DNA of 64,000 nt from Metarhizium brunneum (lineage: Eukaryota; Ascomycota; Sordariomycetes; Hypocreales; Clavicipitaceae): the NCBI RefSeq assembly GCF_013426205.1, contig NC_089428.1, positions 1,302,001 to 1,366,000 of the forward strand, in the 5' to 3' direction. The notes under the pieces are model-generated. The model did no database searches and had not been told where the DNA came from. It saw only the letters and a list, made by a program, of their open reading frames with translations. Below, piece after piece: positions 1 through 12,446 of this stretch (positions within the stretch are counted from its first letter, which is position 1; every line of letters starts with the position of its first letter). Made by a program: the position numbers and the translations under genes.

Positions 1-3000
1 ATCAAACAGTGCCATTGGTGGCGGCATCATGTTCGACGGTGGAAGGGAGTTACGGGAGTGGCCGTCCACGCTAGCTCTAATGTTTGGCTGGCTTGCAATC
101 ATATCTGGCGACCCTTGAATGGCAACGTCGTCGTCCATGATGGGCGCCTTCGCACTGAGAGGTTGGGATCCCGGGTCGGAATCAGCCAGAGAAAATGACG
201 TTAGCAGGTGAGCCAGAGACTCACTGCCACCGCTGTCGCTTCTGAGGCTGCTGGATACCCTACGATTCTCTGGTGGCATAGATGATGCGAGACTGAAATA
301 TGATGGCTGTCCAATACTGCCCACGTCTGGGGTCATCATAGGTGTTCCAGTGGGAGAATGGGGGTGTCCATGCAAGTCAAGGGAGGTTGATCGAGAAGAA
401 GCCATGGATGTAGATCTAGCAAAAGGTCCCTGCTTAAGCAAATCTGGCGTTGTATCCATCGTCTCGCTATTCAAAGCGCGCTTTTGTCTGCCAACCAATC
501 CCATTCGTGACAAGCCAAAATCCGTCAGCTTCAAATGGCCTTTTGGATCAATGAGCAAGTTGTCCGGCTTCAGATCACGATGAATGATGTCTCTCTCATG
601 AAGGTGCTCAACACCCAGAATAACTTCACCAAGATACTTCTTGACCCATTCCTCCGGTAGGCCACCGAGTACTTTGATCAGAGATGCGCAATCGCCCCCA
701 TTGAGGTATTCCATGACCAGGTAGAGATAATCCTTGCTTGAGAAGGTCCAGTAGAGCTTGGCAACAAAGTCACTTTGTCCCTGCCACATCATAATTGCCC
801 GCTCTGCCTTGACATTGCCCACTTGATTTTTCGCCACCATGTCCGCCTTTTTCAGAACTTTAATGGCGAAATATTCGCCGGTTGATTTCTTTTTCGAGAG
901 ATATACGCTACCGAACGCACCTTTGCTGATCGGCTTAATGATCTCAAAGTCTTTAATAGACGGCTGTGCGGCGCGAGCTTGTGGTGGTGCTTGCGTTGCA
1001 CCTAGGCGAGGCGATGGTGGTGCTCGCATGACGAAATCTGATATAGCTGCTGATGACTGTCGTCGGTGATGGCGCGCTGGATGGGAAACCGGCGAGCTAA
1101 ATTCACTCGTAGGGAACATAGGCGACGCTTCAGGTGATGCTAGCCCTTCTTGGTAGGGTATGACACGCGGCTTGATACGCAGCGGCGAGGACGGTTGAGT
1201 AGAACGAGATGGCGATTCCTGCCGTCGAGGTGACGATGTCCCGGGTATGACAAGGCTTCTTCGGTGATGTTGACGGGTGCTTGCAGCACGCCTGAGATCG
1301 CCGAACTCGGATATCGGGGACTCTGTTCGGGTGGCATTGCGGGAGGCCACAGATGACGACCGGAGGCTTCCGTCTCCTTCAGCAAGCTCGGCTTCATATA
1401 ATAGAGACGAGCCTCTTCTGGTATGGCGGGCATGCCCCGCCGGAATTGAGCCACTATCAACGGTAGACCGTGGCGTGGGACATTCCTTGGGACTGCTAGA
1501 CCTTGTCGATGCAATGAAGGAGGCGGGACGAGAGCGATTCGGACGTCCGGAGGAGAGGTCCATTTGACGCAAGGCTGCTGCCAAGGCAGAAGGGCTGGAT
1601 ATAGACTGCTTCGGTACCTCATCGGCTGATCGTCCTCGGGGTTCTTCATTAACCTCAACTTGGCCTTCGCCTTCCGCAAGAATGTCCTCCTCGGTCTCGT
1701 CTTCGGTCGAGTCGCTCAAACGACCAGCCGCAATCCGTGCGGCCTTTCTCATGGCTTCGTCGATACAGTCTTGCACAAGGACTGCCATCTCGATACGTAT
1801 GCGCTCAGCATATTCGATAATTCTACAATGACGAAAGACGGCATCAACCTTCAACTTCGCCACCTTCTCTGTGTCTGAGCATAATAGCGCCAAGCCTTGT
1901 TCCTGCTCGAGTGTATTCGTGCTCGGCGACTGCCAGTGCGAGACTTGCGATATTCTGGACTCTGACTGCGGAGATTGAGTGCGCAAGTCTCCATTGCCCT
2001 GTTGAGACATCTCCTTCATGGCTGGAGTGCTTATTTCGATGGCAGTGTCACACAAGTCCATGAGTAACTCGACGATACGAGCTTGGGGCCGGCGTACCGC
2101 AAACGATCTAGCCCTGGCATGCCCGAAACCACCGGTACGCTCACGAGAACGAGCCAGCGAGGTACCGGGTGAAGATTGAGCAGACGGGGCTGGACCAATG
2201 GGCATGCCCTTGTACTCTGCCATTGGTCCTGTTTGCTGCTCTCCGGTCATTGGACGGCTTTTTCGTGCCTCCAATGCATCAAGAACCCTAACAATGGCGT
2301 GCCGATGTTCCGTCAGGTTCTCCTGCGCCATTTGGACGTCCATCTCTGCACGATGTTCTTGCAGACACAAGTCGGTGTGTTTTTCGAACCACCAAGGAGG
2401 AATTTGCCGCTCGCAGATTCGACATAGTACAGGGGCCAGTGGTTCGCGGGTTTGCAGGTCGTCACCGCCAGATTCAGCGAGACGTGTCAGATAACTGGCC
2501 AGCAATTCAGCACCAGATCCGAGGGAGTCAACAATGACATCTGGCAAGTCGATTTGAATTTCTTGTGGAGCTGTCCATGGGCGTAGCATCCACATAGTCT
2601 GCGTCAGGCTCGGTTAGAGAATTGTTCACCAGAGTTTGTTAGCCATGATAATACAAGGGTATCTCACATGACTTTCCCCCCCGGACGCACTATCGTATAC
2701 CATAATGCCTTGGGCTTCTAGATCAGCCGTTTGTAGCTGTGGCTCGCCAGTTAGTGCCTCATCTCCTTCGAATTCCTCCACGTATCGTAACTTGGACAAA
2801 GGGCCAAGTTGAATGGCGAATCGAATCCTGTAGCTCTTCGAGTCGTCCTTCTTCATCGAAACGACCATGTCGGTAAATACGTTCTTGTTCTCGCTGGCGA
2901 TGAGGTCTGACATTGGCTTGCCACTAATGGCATCGAATGGGGTGCCGACGACCTCGGTCCAAGATGGACTAACCCATTTGATGGTTCCGTCCAAATTGAG

Positions 3001-3156
3001 ATCGACGATGGCATTGAGGGTCTGCTCTGCTGCCTCACGAAGCTCCTCGCGCTCATTGCGGATATCCTGGCTCAATGTCCTTTCCATGGGCATTGCCTGT
3101 TGCACACGCAAGGAAGACACGGCTGGCACGGCCAGCGGGGCAGAAGGGGTTTCCAT
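1..3156 (-). CDS. rim15: RIM15-type PAS/AGC protein kinase, 3' part outside window
   Basis: Nutrient-responsive Ser/Thr kinase of the Rim15/Greatwall/MAST group. In yeast Rim15 acts below TORC1 and PKA to drive quiescence through endosulfines. Seen: a PAS-like segment (about residues 40-120 from the ATG at 3156, with DLNLDGTIKWVSPSW), an intron at about 2604-2666, a zinc-binding motif CRICERQ...HTDLC near 2380-2440, a long Ser/Pro-rich linker, then the kinase: glycine loop KGAFGSVY near 925, HRDLKPDN near 557-585 and DFGLSR near 510-525. After DFG a long Ser/Thr-rich insert runs off the left edge; a large insert between subdomains VII and VIII is typical of this group. The activation-loop end and C-terminal lobe are missing. 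The true N-terminus is uncertain: the frame stays open upstream to 3282 with coding-like composition, so a 5' exon joined by another intron is likely. Confidence 0.9.
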
Positions 3157-4078
3157 AATGCCCAGGGATTGTTCACACTCTGCTCTGGTTCTAATGCTGT
3201 GCAGTTCGAGCCGCGGAATCGCCAGAGGCGAAGCGGCAGGTCGATTGGCAGCAGATGGGGCTCGAAAACTCGAAACAAGAGCTCAAAACGTCGTAGTAGT
3301 ATCTGGAAGACTCGGGAGTCTGGCAAAGGCGCCAGAACTATAGGAGTGCGGGAGCTGGATACATGACTGGTGGTCGCTCGTGTAGTGATTCCCACAGTCG
3401 TCGTGTGAAGAAAATCGATATGGTCAGTGGCCCAGGAACACACGGTCTCATGCACGACGGGAAAACAACACCCTGCGGAGAGCACCGAGCGGACAAGAGA
3501 GCGGCAGGAACCGCTCGGCTGCTCGGGGGCAGTGATTCTGTCGTCGATTGGCAAATTCGGTGAAGGTATCCGGCTCGATTTCGACGGGGGGAAGCCTATA
3601 ATCCAACTGGCGGTATTGACGTGAGGAAACAGGAGGGACGGACGACTTCCCTTTCACCATTGTCGTTGGCAAAGCGTCCCAGATGCCGCAGTCGCGTTTC
3701 CTCTCATGACACATTAAGCGGGGAAAGAGTCCTCACAGCCAATCATGACACGCTGTTTCCCTGGCTAGCACGCCGCCTCGTGCAATGCACCCAACGCCTG
3801 CTCACGGGTCCAAGCTTCTCTACATGTCGCCGTCCTTGTTCTTGTCAGCGGTACTCCGTATTGACGCTGCATTTGCGACGTCCGCTAGTAAGAACTCGAT
3901 GCCCTTAGGGCCTAATTTAGCGTTCGGCGCCTGTTGGTTAGGCCACTTACGAGCACATGCGGTCTGGTGTTTTCAGGTCCCCTGGATACTTAAGTACTCG
4001 GTGCACTATGTTGACCTAAGTACCAGTTGACTTTTGAGTCGACCTTGCCGGCTTAGGCCTGCGCTGAAGCAGGTTGGT

Positions 4079-4332
4079 CCCCTCTGTTGTGTTAAGGCTC
4101 CAGTGGGGTTACGGGCTCCACAACACCCCTGTAGGAAGCTAGCAATCTCGGATGACTTTAACAGCACCCTAAATTTTGGTATATTATTAAGTAGTTATTT
4201 GTATAAAGCCTGTGATAGTGACATTTACTATCACCTAATTTACTAGTAAATACATGTACCCCTTAAGTCTGGCTTCTCATTGGATACACATCCCTACAAA
4301 TACCTTACTGGAGCCTTAACACAACAGAGGGG
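4079..4332. mobile_element. MITE-like element with 26-bp perfect terminal inverted repeats
   Basis: Positions 4079-4104 (beginning cccctctgttgtgtta) are the exact reverse complement of 4307-4332. They enclose 202 bp of AT-rich, non-coding DNA. Inside are an 8-bp-stem hairpin (gtgatagt at 4212-4219, actatcac at 4227-4234) and a 14-bp palindrome at 4238-4251. The size, non-coding interior and terminal repeats fit a miniature inverted-repeat transposable element. I see no convincing target-site duplication next to the repeats, so the exact ends and superfamily are open. A deleted fold-back transposon remnant is the alternative. Confidence 0.55.
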
Positions 4333-4346
4333 GTGGCACATACTTG

Positions 4347-4377
4347 TACTTAAGTACTTAAGTACTTACTTAAAGTA
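4347..4377. repeat. acttaagtact-type low-complexity repeat
   Basis: Overlapping units of acttaagtact in direct succession, directly beyond the right end of the MITE-like element. Related units (cttaagta, tacctaggtac) recur in other intergenic regions of the window, for example near 3988, 18690, 23620, 26450 and 52215. Confidence 0.6.
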
Positions 4378-5038
4378 GGCTACTGCAGCCTGCAAGGTGC
4401 TGATCCGATGTGACCTCGTAACATGAACGTCGTTCGAAATAGTTGGTGCTTCAGTCGGCTGCCATGACTCTTGCCGTGGGGATGGGCCTCGGGGCAATCT
4501 CCTTGGCCCCCGGCTTATAGTGCAAGTTCAAGTGGTTTGGAATTAGTTTTTGTTTGGCCATGTTGTCTCACGGGGTCCAATGGGACAACACCAAGCCCGA
4601 TTTCTTTCTTTACCAGTCTCGGATAGTGCTGGATAGATTCGGTCTACGGAGTAATTATTGCCAGAATCTGGCCATGTGTCATCATAAGCCAACTTGCCGC
4701 CGTGCACACCCGTCACGACTGGTATTGTAGTGGCAACTGTCACGCACTTGGTTGTGCCACGCATCCTGCCCGACTGCCGACCAATGACTGCAAAATACTA
4801 AACCAATCTTTCACGTTTATTCACTGATTGTGTTCGGGGTACGATGATGCGGTCGAAACACATGGGAAATCAGCATGATATGGGGGAGACATGAAATAAG
4901 AATATGCTGGCAAAGTGTGGCAGGAGGTGTCCGCTGATGCTGGACACTTGTGGCAGAGGTATTCAATGGATGCAGTTGCCAAAAAAAAGTTCAATTAAAA
5001 ATAAATATTGATTGCGTATGCTCCCGTACGGCAACGCA

Positions 5039-6077
5039 TCATGACGAGCCGGTGGTGGCCCAGGTTTGCTTGAGCAATTCCAACCACTCGCCCTTTTCCA
5101 CCCACCGCTGCTCGAGCCATTGTGCTAGATCTTCGTCAGATTCGGGCAAAGTCTCGAGAGAAAATCTTCGGGCATGGACATGGAACTTGTATTGGTGTCT
5201 CGTGCTCAATGATGGCACGCTTAATGTGTCCCACATGCACGGTGCATCAAGAAAGACGCCATCACACTGGTAAGCAATGGCAAAGTCATAGACGGCCTTG
5301 ACATGTGGAGCCTTGCGCAGGTGTTGAACAGTGGCGATAAAGCCTTTGGTGCGAGGATATAAGAGATTCTTGGGTTGGGGCCTATCAGTCTTCTTACACC
5401 ACACTTGAGACTCGGCGAACTTTTTGTGAGTGAAACGCGTCGCCTCGCTGAAGCTGATTAGCCCTGCACGCCTTATGTTAGAAGAGACGGTTGTAGGAGT
5501 GGAGGTTAAATGAAGGCAAGCATAGGATGGAAAGCAGAGAGAGGATTGGCAGGATTTGTGGCTTCTAAACTAGGCGTGACTGACATGTAGGAAATCTGTG
5601 GTTGACAATGCCAGAGAAGACACGATCAAGCTCGGCTTGGTCCTTGACCCAATTCCGACTGACCATGGGCATGCCCATTGCCCAGAGACCCCAACCCAGG
5701 AAAGGGACAGCCTTGAGCTGGCTCTTGGCAAAATACCTGCAGTATCCCAGCATTCCGGAACGCCGGGCCATGGCCTGAATCAAGTAGAAGTCGGACCAGG
5801 CGACATGGTTGGCCACGACAATAGCCGACTCGGCATTGGGCAGGGAGTCGCCCGATATCTCAATGCGGGCTCCGTTGAGAGACTCAAAGATGAGCTGAAT
5901 CCACGCCCAGACGGTGAAGGCTAGACAGGACGAGGCATCGTAGACCCATCTAGGAAGGAAGATGGCAAGAGGCAGAAGCATAGAAATCCACACGTCCACC
6001 AGCAACAGGTACAGCAGCCATGGCAATGTGATGATGAGGCCCCTCAAGAAGGTCCAGGACGGTGGGTGCTGGGACAT
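5039..6077 (-). CDS. Lysophospholipid acyltransferase (PlsC/LPLAT, LCLAT1/AGPAT5-like)
   Basis: Membrane acyltransferase that esterifies a lysophospholipid, probably lysophosphatidate or lysophosphatidylinositol, with acyl-CoA, likely in the ER. Two exons, 6077-5585 and 5463-5039, give 305 aa. Donor gtcagt and acceptor cgtgcag rebuild the family motif FPTWLISFSEATRFT across the junction, which fixes the intron. Hydrophobic segments lie at about residues 9-30 and 46-65. The catalytic HX4D motif is HVAWSD at residues 91-96 in NHVAWSDFYL; the GMPMVSRNW block follows. The start is the first in-frame ATG at 6077, because the longer open frame to 6110 begins with TTG. The C-terminal part matches the soluble tail of the family. 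Substrate specificity cannot be read from sequence. Confidence 0.88.
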
Positions 6078-7815
6078 GGCAGGAGGAGTGTGAGGCACCT
6101 GATGCGACAATGCCCGAGTGTGAGGTGCCGCCGGTTTGCTTGATGCTAATCAAGTCTTTGCTTGCTGGTGGTGGCTTTTGATGAGTGAGCGGCGACCTCG
6201 GACGGATATCGTCGAACTCGACTCAATGTCTCATCTCTTACCAGGGTCGGGGCGAGGCGCGGGGGCAAACAGACATCAATGATGGACGGAGCAGGACCGG
6301 ATAAAGAGAATTGGGCGGAGCTGCCAGCTGCCAAGTGCAACAGCTTCGCACGAGCGACCAGCCGGCCGAACTATAAGGCGTCATCCATTCTCGAGGGAGA
6401 CTAACTTTGGAATAGGTTTCGCTTAAATATAGCAACATAGTCAACTGTGACACCACCACCCAAGATTGAAGCCCAAACTTGCAAGTTAGAAACCCGGGCG
6501 GGAGACGGGTTCCGAGACACAAGGCGGCAATCAGGGGACGGCCGCGTCGAGGAGCTGATGAAGCAGCACGGTGTGAGCGTTGGAGACGCTGGGCGTCGTC
6601 GTCTCTTCTTGGCAACCGGCACGAGGGAATAATCAGACGATGCAAGGATCCAACGTACTACTTAAGTATCAGCTGCGCACAGGGCGCAAATGGCGCGAGA
6701 CCGATGCAAGACTTGGGATTTTTTTTTTTAATCGCTTCGATTCTAGATCGCCAAAAATACCGGGAATCGACAACAAACCAACCGTCTTGACCTGCCAGGC
6801 ACCTCCCTACATACTTCAGTACTCACCAGCCGGAGTGGCCCGCAGGTGCATTTGCAGGCGCACAGATCCCGTGGGTGTCGACCGGTGTGCATGTGTGTGT
6901 GCGCACACGCGAGTTTGTGTGTACATACACATTACGGAGTATATCGACCAGACATGCCATGCACTCACCACCCGTTGGCATCACACAGCAAAAACCTTGG
7001 CCGCCGGGTGAACATCAACGTTGATTGGGCTAGCATCCCTACGTAGGTAGGTAAGCAAGCTTGTTTGTGTACGCACTGGGTTCTTGTGCCGTCAACTGCA
7101 CGCTGCGGCGCAGGTCGAGTCTCTTCAAGCTGCGGTTGGCCTCGGAGGTTGCGCATCGCGTTACGGGTCACAACCTGTCAATTGGCATTGGCATTGGCGG
7201 TTGGCAGACGGGACGGGGTCCAACTCTTGGCCGACCAACCCCAATCAGGCCGTTCCACCAACTTTTTGACCTCTCTCGGGTTCCTCTTGGCTTGGCCAAC
7301 TTACGCCCTGCAATAATACTGCTCGGGGACTCGACACCAGAGAAGACGCCCACGGGAGCGTATTGTGCCCGTGTCAGACGTACTCGAGTAAGCCGGCCGC
7401 CACAGGAATCCTGCCTACATTCTACTCCCGTCAATTGATCCTAAAAGCCGGCCAGTTGGTCCACGGACCCCGCCGTTTGGTGTCGGTCTGTTTGCTCAGC
7501 TCAACCTCGCCATTGTCCAACTGTCTCAGGGCCTCTGGGTCCGGATCCAAGCCGCCGTCAAGATCTCCTCGCAGATCAGTTTGGTTGACCTACCATTTCA
7601 ACGCATTGTCGCTTGGCAATTGCCCTGAAACTCTATCTGGTCGTCTCCCCGGTGAACTTTGCCTGTAATATTTCGGGCATTGGACAAACCTGTGAGCGAC
7701 TCTGCTCTTACCCCTCGTTTGCTTGAGCTGGCTCTAACAACTGCGCAGTATTTAACTACTCGAGACCAGACGTGATACGTCCTGACATCAGACTTCACCA
7801 CGTATTGCCACCGCC
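6078..7815. other. Divergent intergenic region, acyltransferase / bZIP
   Basis: Shared upstream region of two divergent genes. Contains one TACGGAGTA (6933-6941), a GT/CA-rich stretch at about 6888-6930 and a cttaagta unit near 6661. The short open frames here show no recognisable domain. Confidence 0.6.
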
Positions 7816-9248
7816 ATGTCGTCTTCATTATCTCCTGATCAGTTTGGGAGCGCTCAATCCCATAGCTCCCCAGACGGCACTGCGACCAGCCAAGATCGCA
7901 GTCCGCTGAATCTGGGCTTTCTCAAATCTTTGACCGAGAAAAGAACCACACGAGGTGAGTTAGTCAGTTGGTGACCACGAATGCATGTGGAAAGTGGAGA
8001 GCTGTCCGCTGATGCACTGAGCAAGATGGCAACCCTGCCAAACGCCGTGGTCCAAAGCCTGATAGTAAACCGGCCCTCACTCGCAGGCAAGAATTGAACC
8101 GACAAGCACAACGGTAAGTTTATGGCCGGCTGCAGTACCTGGAAAGGAAGCTCATCGTTGTCCAGGACCCACCGCGAACGCAAGGAGCTCTACATCAAGG
8201 CGCTTGAGGACGAAGTCTTGAGACTGAAGGAACTGTATAGCAACGTTTCGCAAAGCAAAGAAAAGCTGCTGGCTGAAAATAGACACTTGAAAACAATCAT
8301 GGCTCAGCATGGCATACAGTTTCCACGATCCGCCGACCGGGACGACGGAGGCAGTCCCGGCGCAGCGGGTGCAAGTCCCGGCAACAGCGGTGCTCCGGGT
8401 TCTTATGCCTCATTCTCTCCGGGGTCACAATCTGGGGCTTCAACCGGCCATTCCACCAATTTTCAACCCATGACCGGCCAGCAGATGCGGGGCGTGGTAC
8501 AACAGTCTGCAAACAAAGGCGTCGATTTTGAGCAAGCAGGCATTGATTTCGTTTTAACGTACGATAATCCCGCTTCTTCGAGGGCCTACTTATCACCTCC
8601 CCCACAGTGAGAAGGAACTGAGTGTTCCTGAAGGGGGGGACCCATATCAATCATGGGGTTTGAGAGATAGAGTTTGCTAACGATTTCGGTTTTATCCGGC
8701 CTATCGAATAGACTTGAGAAGCCTTGCATGCAGCACCTTCCGTTCCTTACCGATAGATCGGAGGGCGGTGAGCCGTGTGGTCACGCCCTCATGGCCACCT
8801 GTCCGCCTGCGCCTTTTGGCAAGTTGACGCCCAAGACACCATTTGGAAACAGTCACACGCACGACCACGGAGATGGAAGCAACCCAGCTCAGGGAACTTG
8901 GGAGATTAGCAAGGCTGATCTGTCCACGCTGCTTGATTTGAGCCAACACCTCGATCTTGATGGGGAGATTACTCCTGTCATGGCTTGGGGGATGATTCTG
9001 AGTCATCCACGATTCGCCGACTTCCAGCCTGAAGACTTTGCAAGGATTGCTGCAGAGTTGGGTCGCAAAGTGAGGTGTTATGGGTAAGTTACTGACAGTC
9101 TCTCATGTTCCAAACATTCGCTATTGCTGCCTCACTGACACACATTCACTTGCTTAGATTTGGAGCTGTCATGGAGGAGTTTGAACTGAGAGATGCCTTC
9201 GAAAGCGTGCTTCCCTCAGGTCTGGAGCCAGAGATCATGGCTCACTAG
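7816..9248 (+). CDS. bZIP transcription factor, Yap-like basic region
   Basis: Sequence-specific transcription factor of the fungal bZIP class. Exons: 7816-7954, 8026-8113, 8166-8558, 8712-9083, 9158-9248; all four junctions have gt/ag sites and keep frame. The second and third exons join to the basic region ELNRQAQRTHRERKELYIKA, carrying the NxxAQxxxR signature, followed by the leucine-zipper heptads LEDEVLRLKELYSNV. The DFVLTLEKPCMQHLPFL block behind a Gly/Ser-rich linker is rebuilt across intron 3. A His-rich stretch (NSHTHDHGDG) precedes a helical C-terminal part. Fungal proteins of this layout are usually regulators of stress or development, but I cannot assign a named orthologue. The basic region is split by an intron. 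Confidence 0.85.
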
Positions 9249-9742
9249 ATTCTCTGGAATCGCATGGCGGTTGCCAAAATTGAAATGCAAGACTATCGAC
9301 AACGACATGATATTTTTCAGCGATGGGGTTGGGGAAGGAGTTTTGTTGGAGGTTATAGCATCTTTCTTTTCTTGTTTGCAAGTGGAGCAATACCACACAC
9401 TTTCTATTATGAACTGTTTCATGTTTCAATGCCTACTTGATAGATTATTTTACATTGGATGCGCCAGGCTGATGCGAAGCCAACTCATGGTCAAGTCCCT
9501 TGGGCAGTTCGTGACATGCAGAATTGAAATGTGGGCTTTGTGGGCGCAAGCTGTTGCCAGCCGTTGACTGGCTGCCGCGGGGCGACACAAGTTTTCGGCA
9601 GCCCGCCCCACACCCCACCACAATTTCATTCAACTTCGAGAGTCCAAATTCCCTGCATCGCGGAAACGATTGAGACAGCCGCTCTCTGCCATCCACATTC
9701 ATCACCACCCCTGTCTACTTGGAATAATCTCAAGTCTTCAGG
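9249..9742. other. Promoter/leader of eIF3d
   Basis: The stretch between the bZIP stop and the eIF3d start is non-coding. The part just before the ATG (about 9670-9742) is C/T-rich, as is common in leaders of highly expressed fungal genes. Confidence 0.5.
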
Positions 9743-11638
9743 ATGGCCGACTCTCTCGACTACGTGAAGGTTTGCGAAAGCTGCCCCCCGGGCGACGGCT
9801 GGGGCCCATCAGTCACTTCCGAAACGACCCTAAATGGCGTGCCCTATGCGCCTTTCTCCAAAGGCGACAAGTTGGGCCGTATGGCCGACTGGACTGCTGA
9901 AGGCAAGGATCGTGATCGTGGCCGATCTCAGTACAATAGAAACTATAGAGGTAGGCGCCTTGTCCCGCGGTGGACTGCGATTCTTGTTTCGAAGTTGAAT
10001 GTGGCTAATATGTCAATGTTCCCTATTTTTAGACCAACAAGCATACGGTGCCAGTCATGCCGTCAGCTTCAACGCTCCTCCCGCCGAGGACGAGTCTACC
10101 TTCTCCATCGTCAGCAACACCAGAGATTCCACGAAATCACGATATGGCCGCGGAGCCGTGTTCACCAGAGGAGGCCGTGGCCAGCGTGGCGGTCGTGGTG
10201 ATAGCCGTGGCGGACGAGGCCAATTCCAGCGCTCTGGAGGCGGCCGACAGGGCTACGACCGAGGTGGCCGGTCTAATACTGGTGCCCGAGGCCGTCGCTT
10301 TGGCTGGAAGGACTACGATAAGCCTGCTCGCAACCGCGATGCCAGCATTAACATCAAGGCTGACTGGGAGTTGCTCGAGGAGATTGATTTCAACCGCCTG
10401 GCTAAGCTGAACTTGGACGCTGATGATGGAGAGGACCTTGAGAACTATGGCTTCCTCTACTACTACGACCGCTCGTTTGACAAGCAACCCGTGAAGGGGG
10501 CTGAGAAGAAGCTTACAGCCATCGACCGAGCCGCTTACAACGTCACCACTTCTTCCGATCCAGTCATCCAGGAGCTCGCCGAGAAGGACGAGGCCACCAT
10601 TTTCGCCACTGACACTATCTTGTCCATGCTCATGTGCGCTCCTCGCTCCGTCTATCCCTGGGACATTGTCATTGTGCGCCAGGGCAACAAGCTCTTCCTC
10701 GACAAGCGTGACAATGCGACTCTCGACATGGTTACCGTCAATGAGAATGCCGCCGACGCGCCTCTCGACGCCGCCGACGGTGGCAAGGAGAGCATCAACC
10801 AGCCCCCTGCCCTTGCCGAGGAGGCCACCTACATCAACCACAATTTTGCCAACCAGGTGGTGAACGAGAGCGAGACCTCCAAGGTCGACATGAGCCACGC
10901 CAACCCCTTCTACAACTCATCCGAGGACGCCGACCCACCTGCGAGCAAGGCCTACAAGTACAGAAAATTCGATCTCTCTACCAACGAGGAGGAGCCCGTG
11001 TACCTGGTTGTCCGTACCGAGGTCGATGCCGTTCAGAAGGGCGCCGCTGGCGGCGAGGACCAACTCGTCACCATCCGGGCCCTCAACGAGTTCGACAGCA
11101 AGGCTCAAGGCAGTGGCGGCGCCCTGGACTGGAGGAGCAAGCTCGTCACCCAGCGTGGTGCCGTCGTAGCTACCGAGATGAAGAACAACAGCTGCAAGCT
11201 GGCCAGGTGGACCGTTCAGAGTATCCTATCCAAGTCTGACATTATGAAGCTTGGGTACGTCTTCCCACTTCCGATGAATACCGAGCCCATCCTCCTCCGC
11301 TTTGAAAACGAAAATACCAGTGCTAATTGAACCACTCTTCCAGATTTGTCTCGCGCGTCAACCCCCGCTCCAACGACAAGCACGTCATCCTCGGCGTCGT
11401 CGGCTGGAAGCCCCGCGACTTCGCCAACCAGATGAACCTGTCCCTCTCCAACGGCTGGGGTATCGTCCGCACCATTGCCGACATGTGCCTCAAGCGCGAG
11501 GAGGGCAAGTTCGTCCTCGTCAAGGACCCCAACAAGTCCATTCTCCGACTCTACGAAGTCCCCGCCGGCAGCCTCGACGAGGACGACGATCACGAGGACG
11601 AGCAGGAGGGCGAGCAGGAGGGCGAGGACAACGAGTAA
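9743..11638 (+). CDS. Translation initiation factor eIF3 subunit D
   Basis: Subunit of the eIF3 complex on the 40S ribosome; in animals eIF3d can bind the mRNA cap on selected transcripts. Three exons (9743-9950, 10033-11254, 11344-11638) give 574 aa. Family features: N-terminal GWGPS and [16 protein letters not shown] motifs, an RGG/RG-rich segment at about residues 108-165, [25 protein letters not shown], the central domain with SVYPWDIV and [20 protein letters not shown], and the C-terminal [18 protein letters not shown] block, which is split by the second intron. The C-terminus is a Glu/Asp-rich tail. Length matches fungal orthologues. The start is the first ATG and begins MADSLDYV as expected. 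Confidence 0.95.
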
Positions 11639-12446
11639 ACTACAGTGTTTTTAGGGGGGGGTTCGACCCTCCGCTGCACACACGCTTTGTGTATGTATGG
11701 CGCTTTGTTTGGGGGGGTTGCCTGTCAGATCAGTCGGCTACATGCATCCACGATGTAATGAGGACGAATAAAAGCGATTTTTTAAAAAAAAAAAAAACCG
11801 TTTTGCTCCGAGACGGAAGGGGGCTTTTCTCGGGCTCCGAACAAGAAGTTTTTTTTTAAAAAAGGATATTTCTTGCATGATACTAGTAGGCTTTTGTGGG
11901 ATGTGCTTGTTAGATACAGGCGCACAGCAGAATGATATTTGCATGACTTGGTGTCTTTCAGTGATTGTGCAAGGCATTGATTGGCCTGTTGGCCTCCATT
12001 GAGCAGTCTGGTGGTTTTGTGTTACTGGTTGTGTTTGCAACTACCTCATTGTGCCCTGCGATGGTTTCGGGTTATTTCCTCATTCCTGTCTCCTGCTGCA
12101 GCGCCATACATTAGTCTCCTCGCTTTCCCGCCAAACGCACCGTGCTGCTCCTCCCGTGACAAGTCCTTGTTTTCCTCCATGAAGAAGTCTAGTAGCACCA
12201 ATGTCTGGTCGGACATTGCCCCTAGACCGTGAGTATGCGAGAGAAAAAAAACCATGTTGTCCTCCCATGTACTTACTACAAAGGGAAAACGCGAAAAAGA
12301 GAAAAAGGAAAAAGGGAACCATACGGGGTACACTGCGCCATCCTGGGCGCAAACCAAACGCAGCTGAGCCACAGTGCTCTTTGGACCCTTCTTGCCTCTG
12401 GATTCTCTGATCCTGTCGCCCTCGACAAGAGTGGCATTGATCACAA
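11639..12446. other. Convergent 3' region, eIF3d / cysteine-rich unknown
   Basis: Holds the eIF3d 3' UTR with two T-run/A-run tracts (about 11779-11796 and 11848-11863). On the minus strand, 12046-12465 is an open frame with coding-like composition (e.g. INATLVEGDRIRESRGKKGP and a Glu-rich end before a stop at 12046). It may be a 3' exon of the next gene, but I could not find a clean splice junction. Confidence 0.4.

Larger units (their letters stand above)
3157..5038. other. Gene-free stretch 5' of RIM15
   Basis: This interval lies between the RIM15 start and the end of the acyltransferase gene. The part next to RIM15 (about 3157-3700) probably holds its 5' exon and leader. The rest has no supported gene. 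It contains the MITE-like element at 4079-4332, two copies of the TACGGAGTA-type motif (3852 and 4645) and a run of overlapping acttaagtact units at 4347-4377. Confidence 0.6.

Noticed and set aside
6078..6110. Longer N-terminus of the acyltransferase
   Set aside because: The frame begins with TTG at 6110; the first ATG is at 6077 and gives a normal family N-terminus.
10137..10898. 253-codon minus-strand frame opposite eIF3d
   Set aside because: It lies fully inside the eIF3d coding exon and its Val/Ala/Gly-rich composition is that of an antisense shadow of the RGG region.
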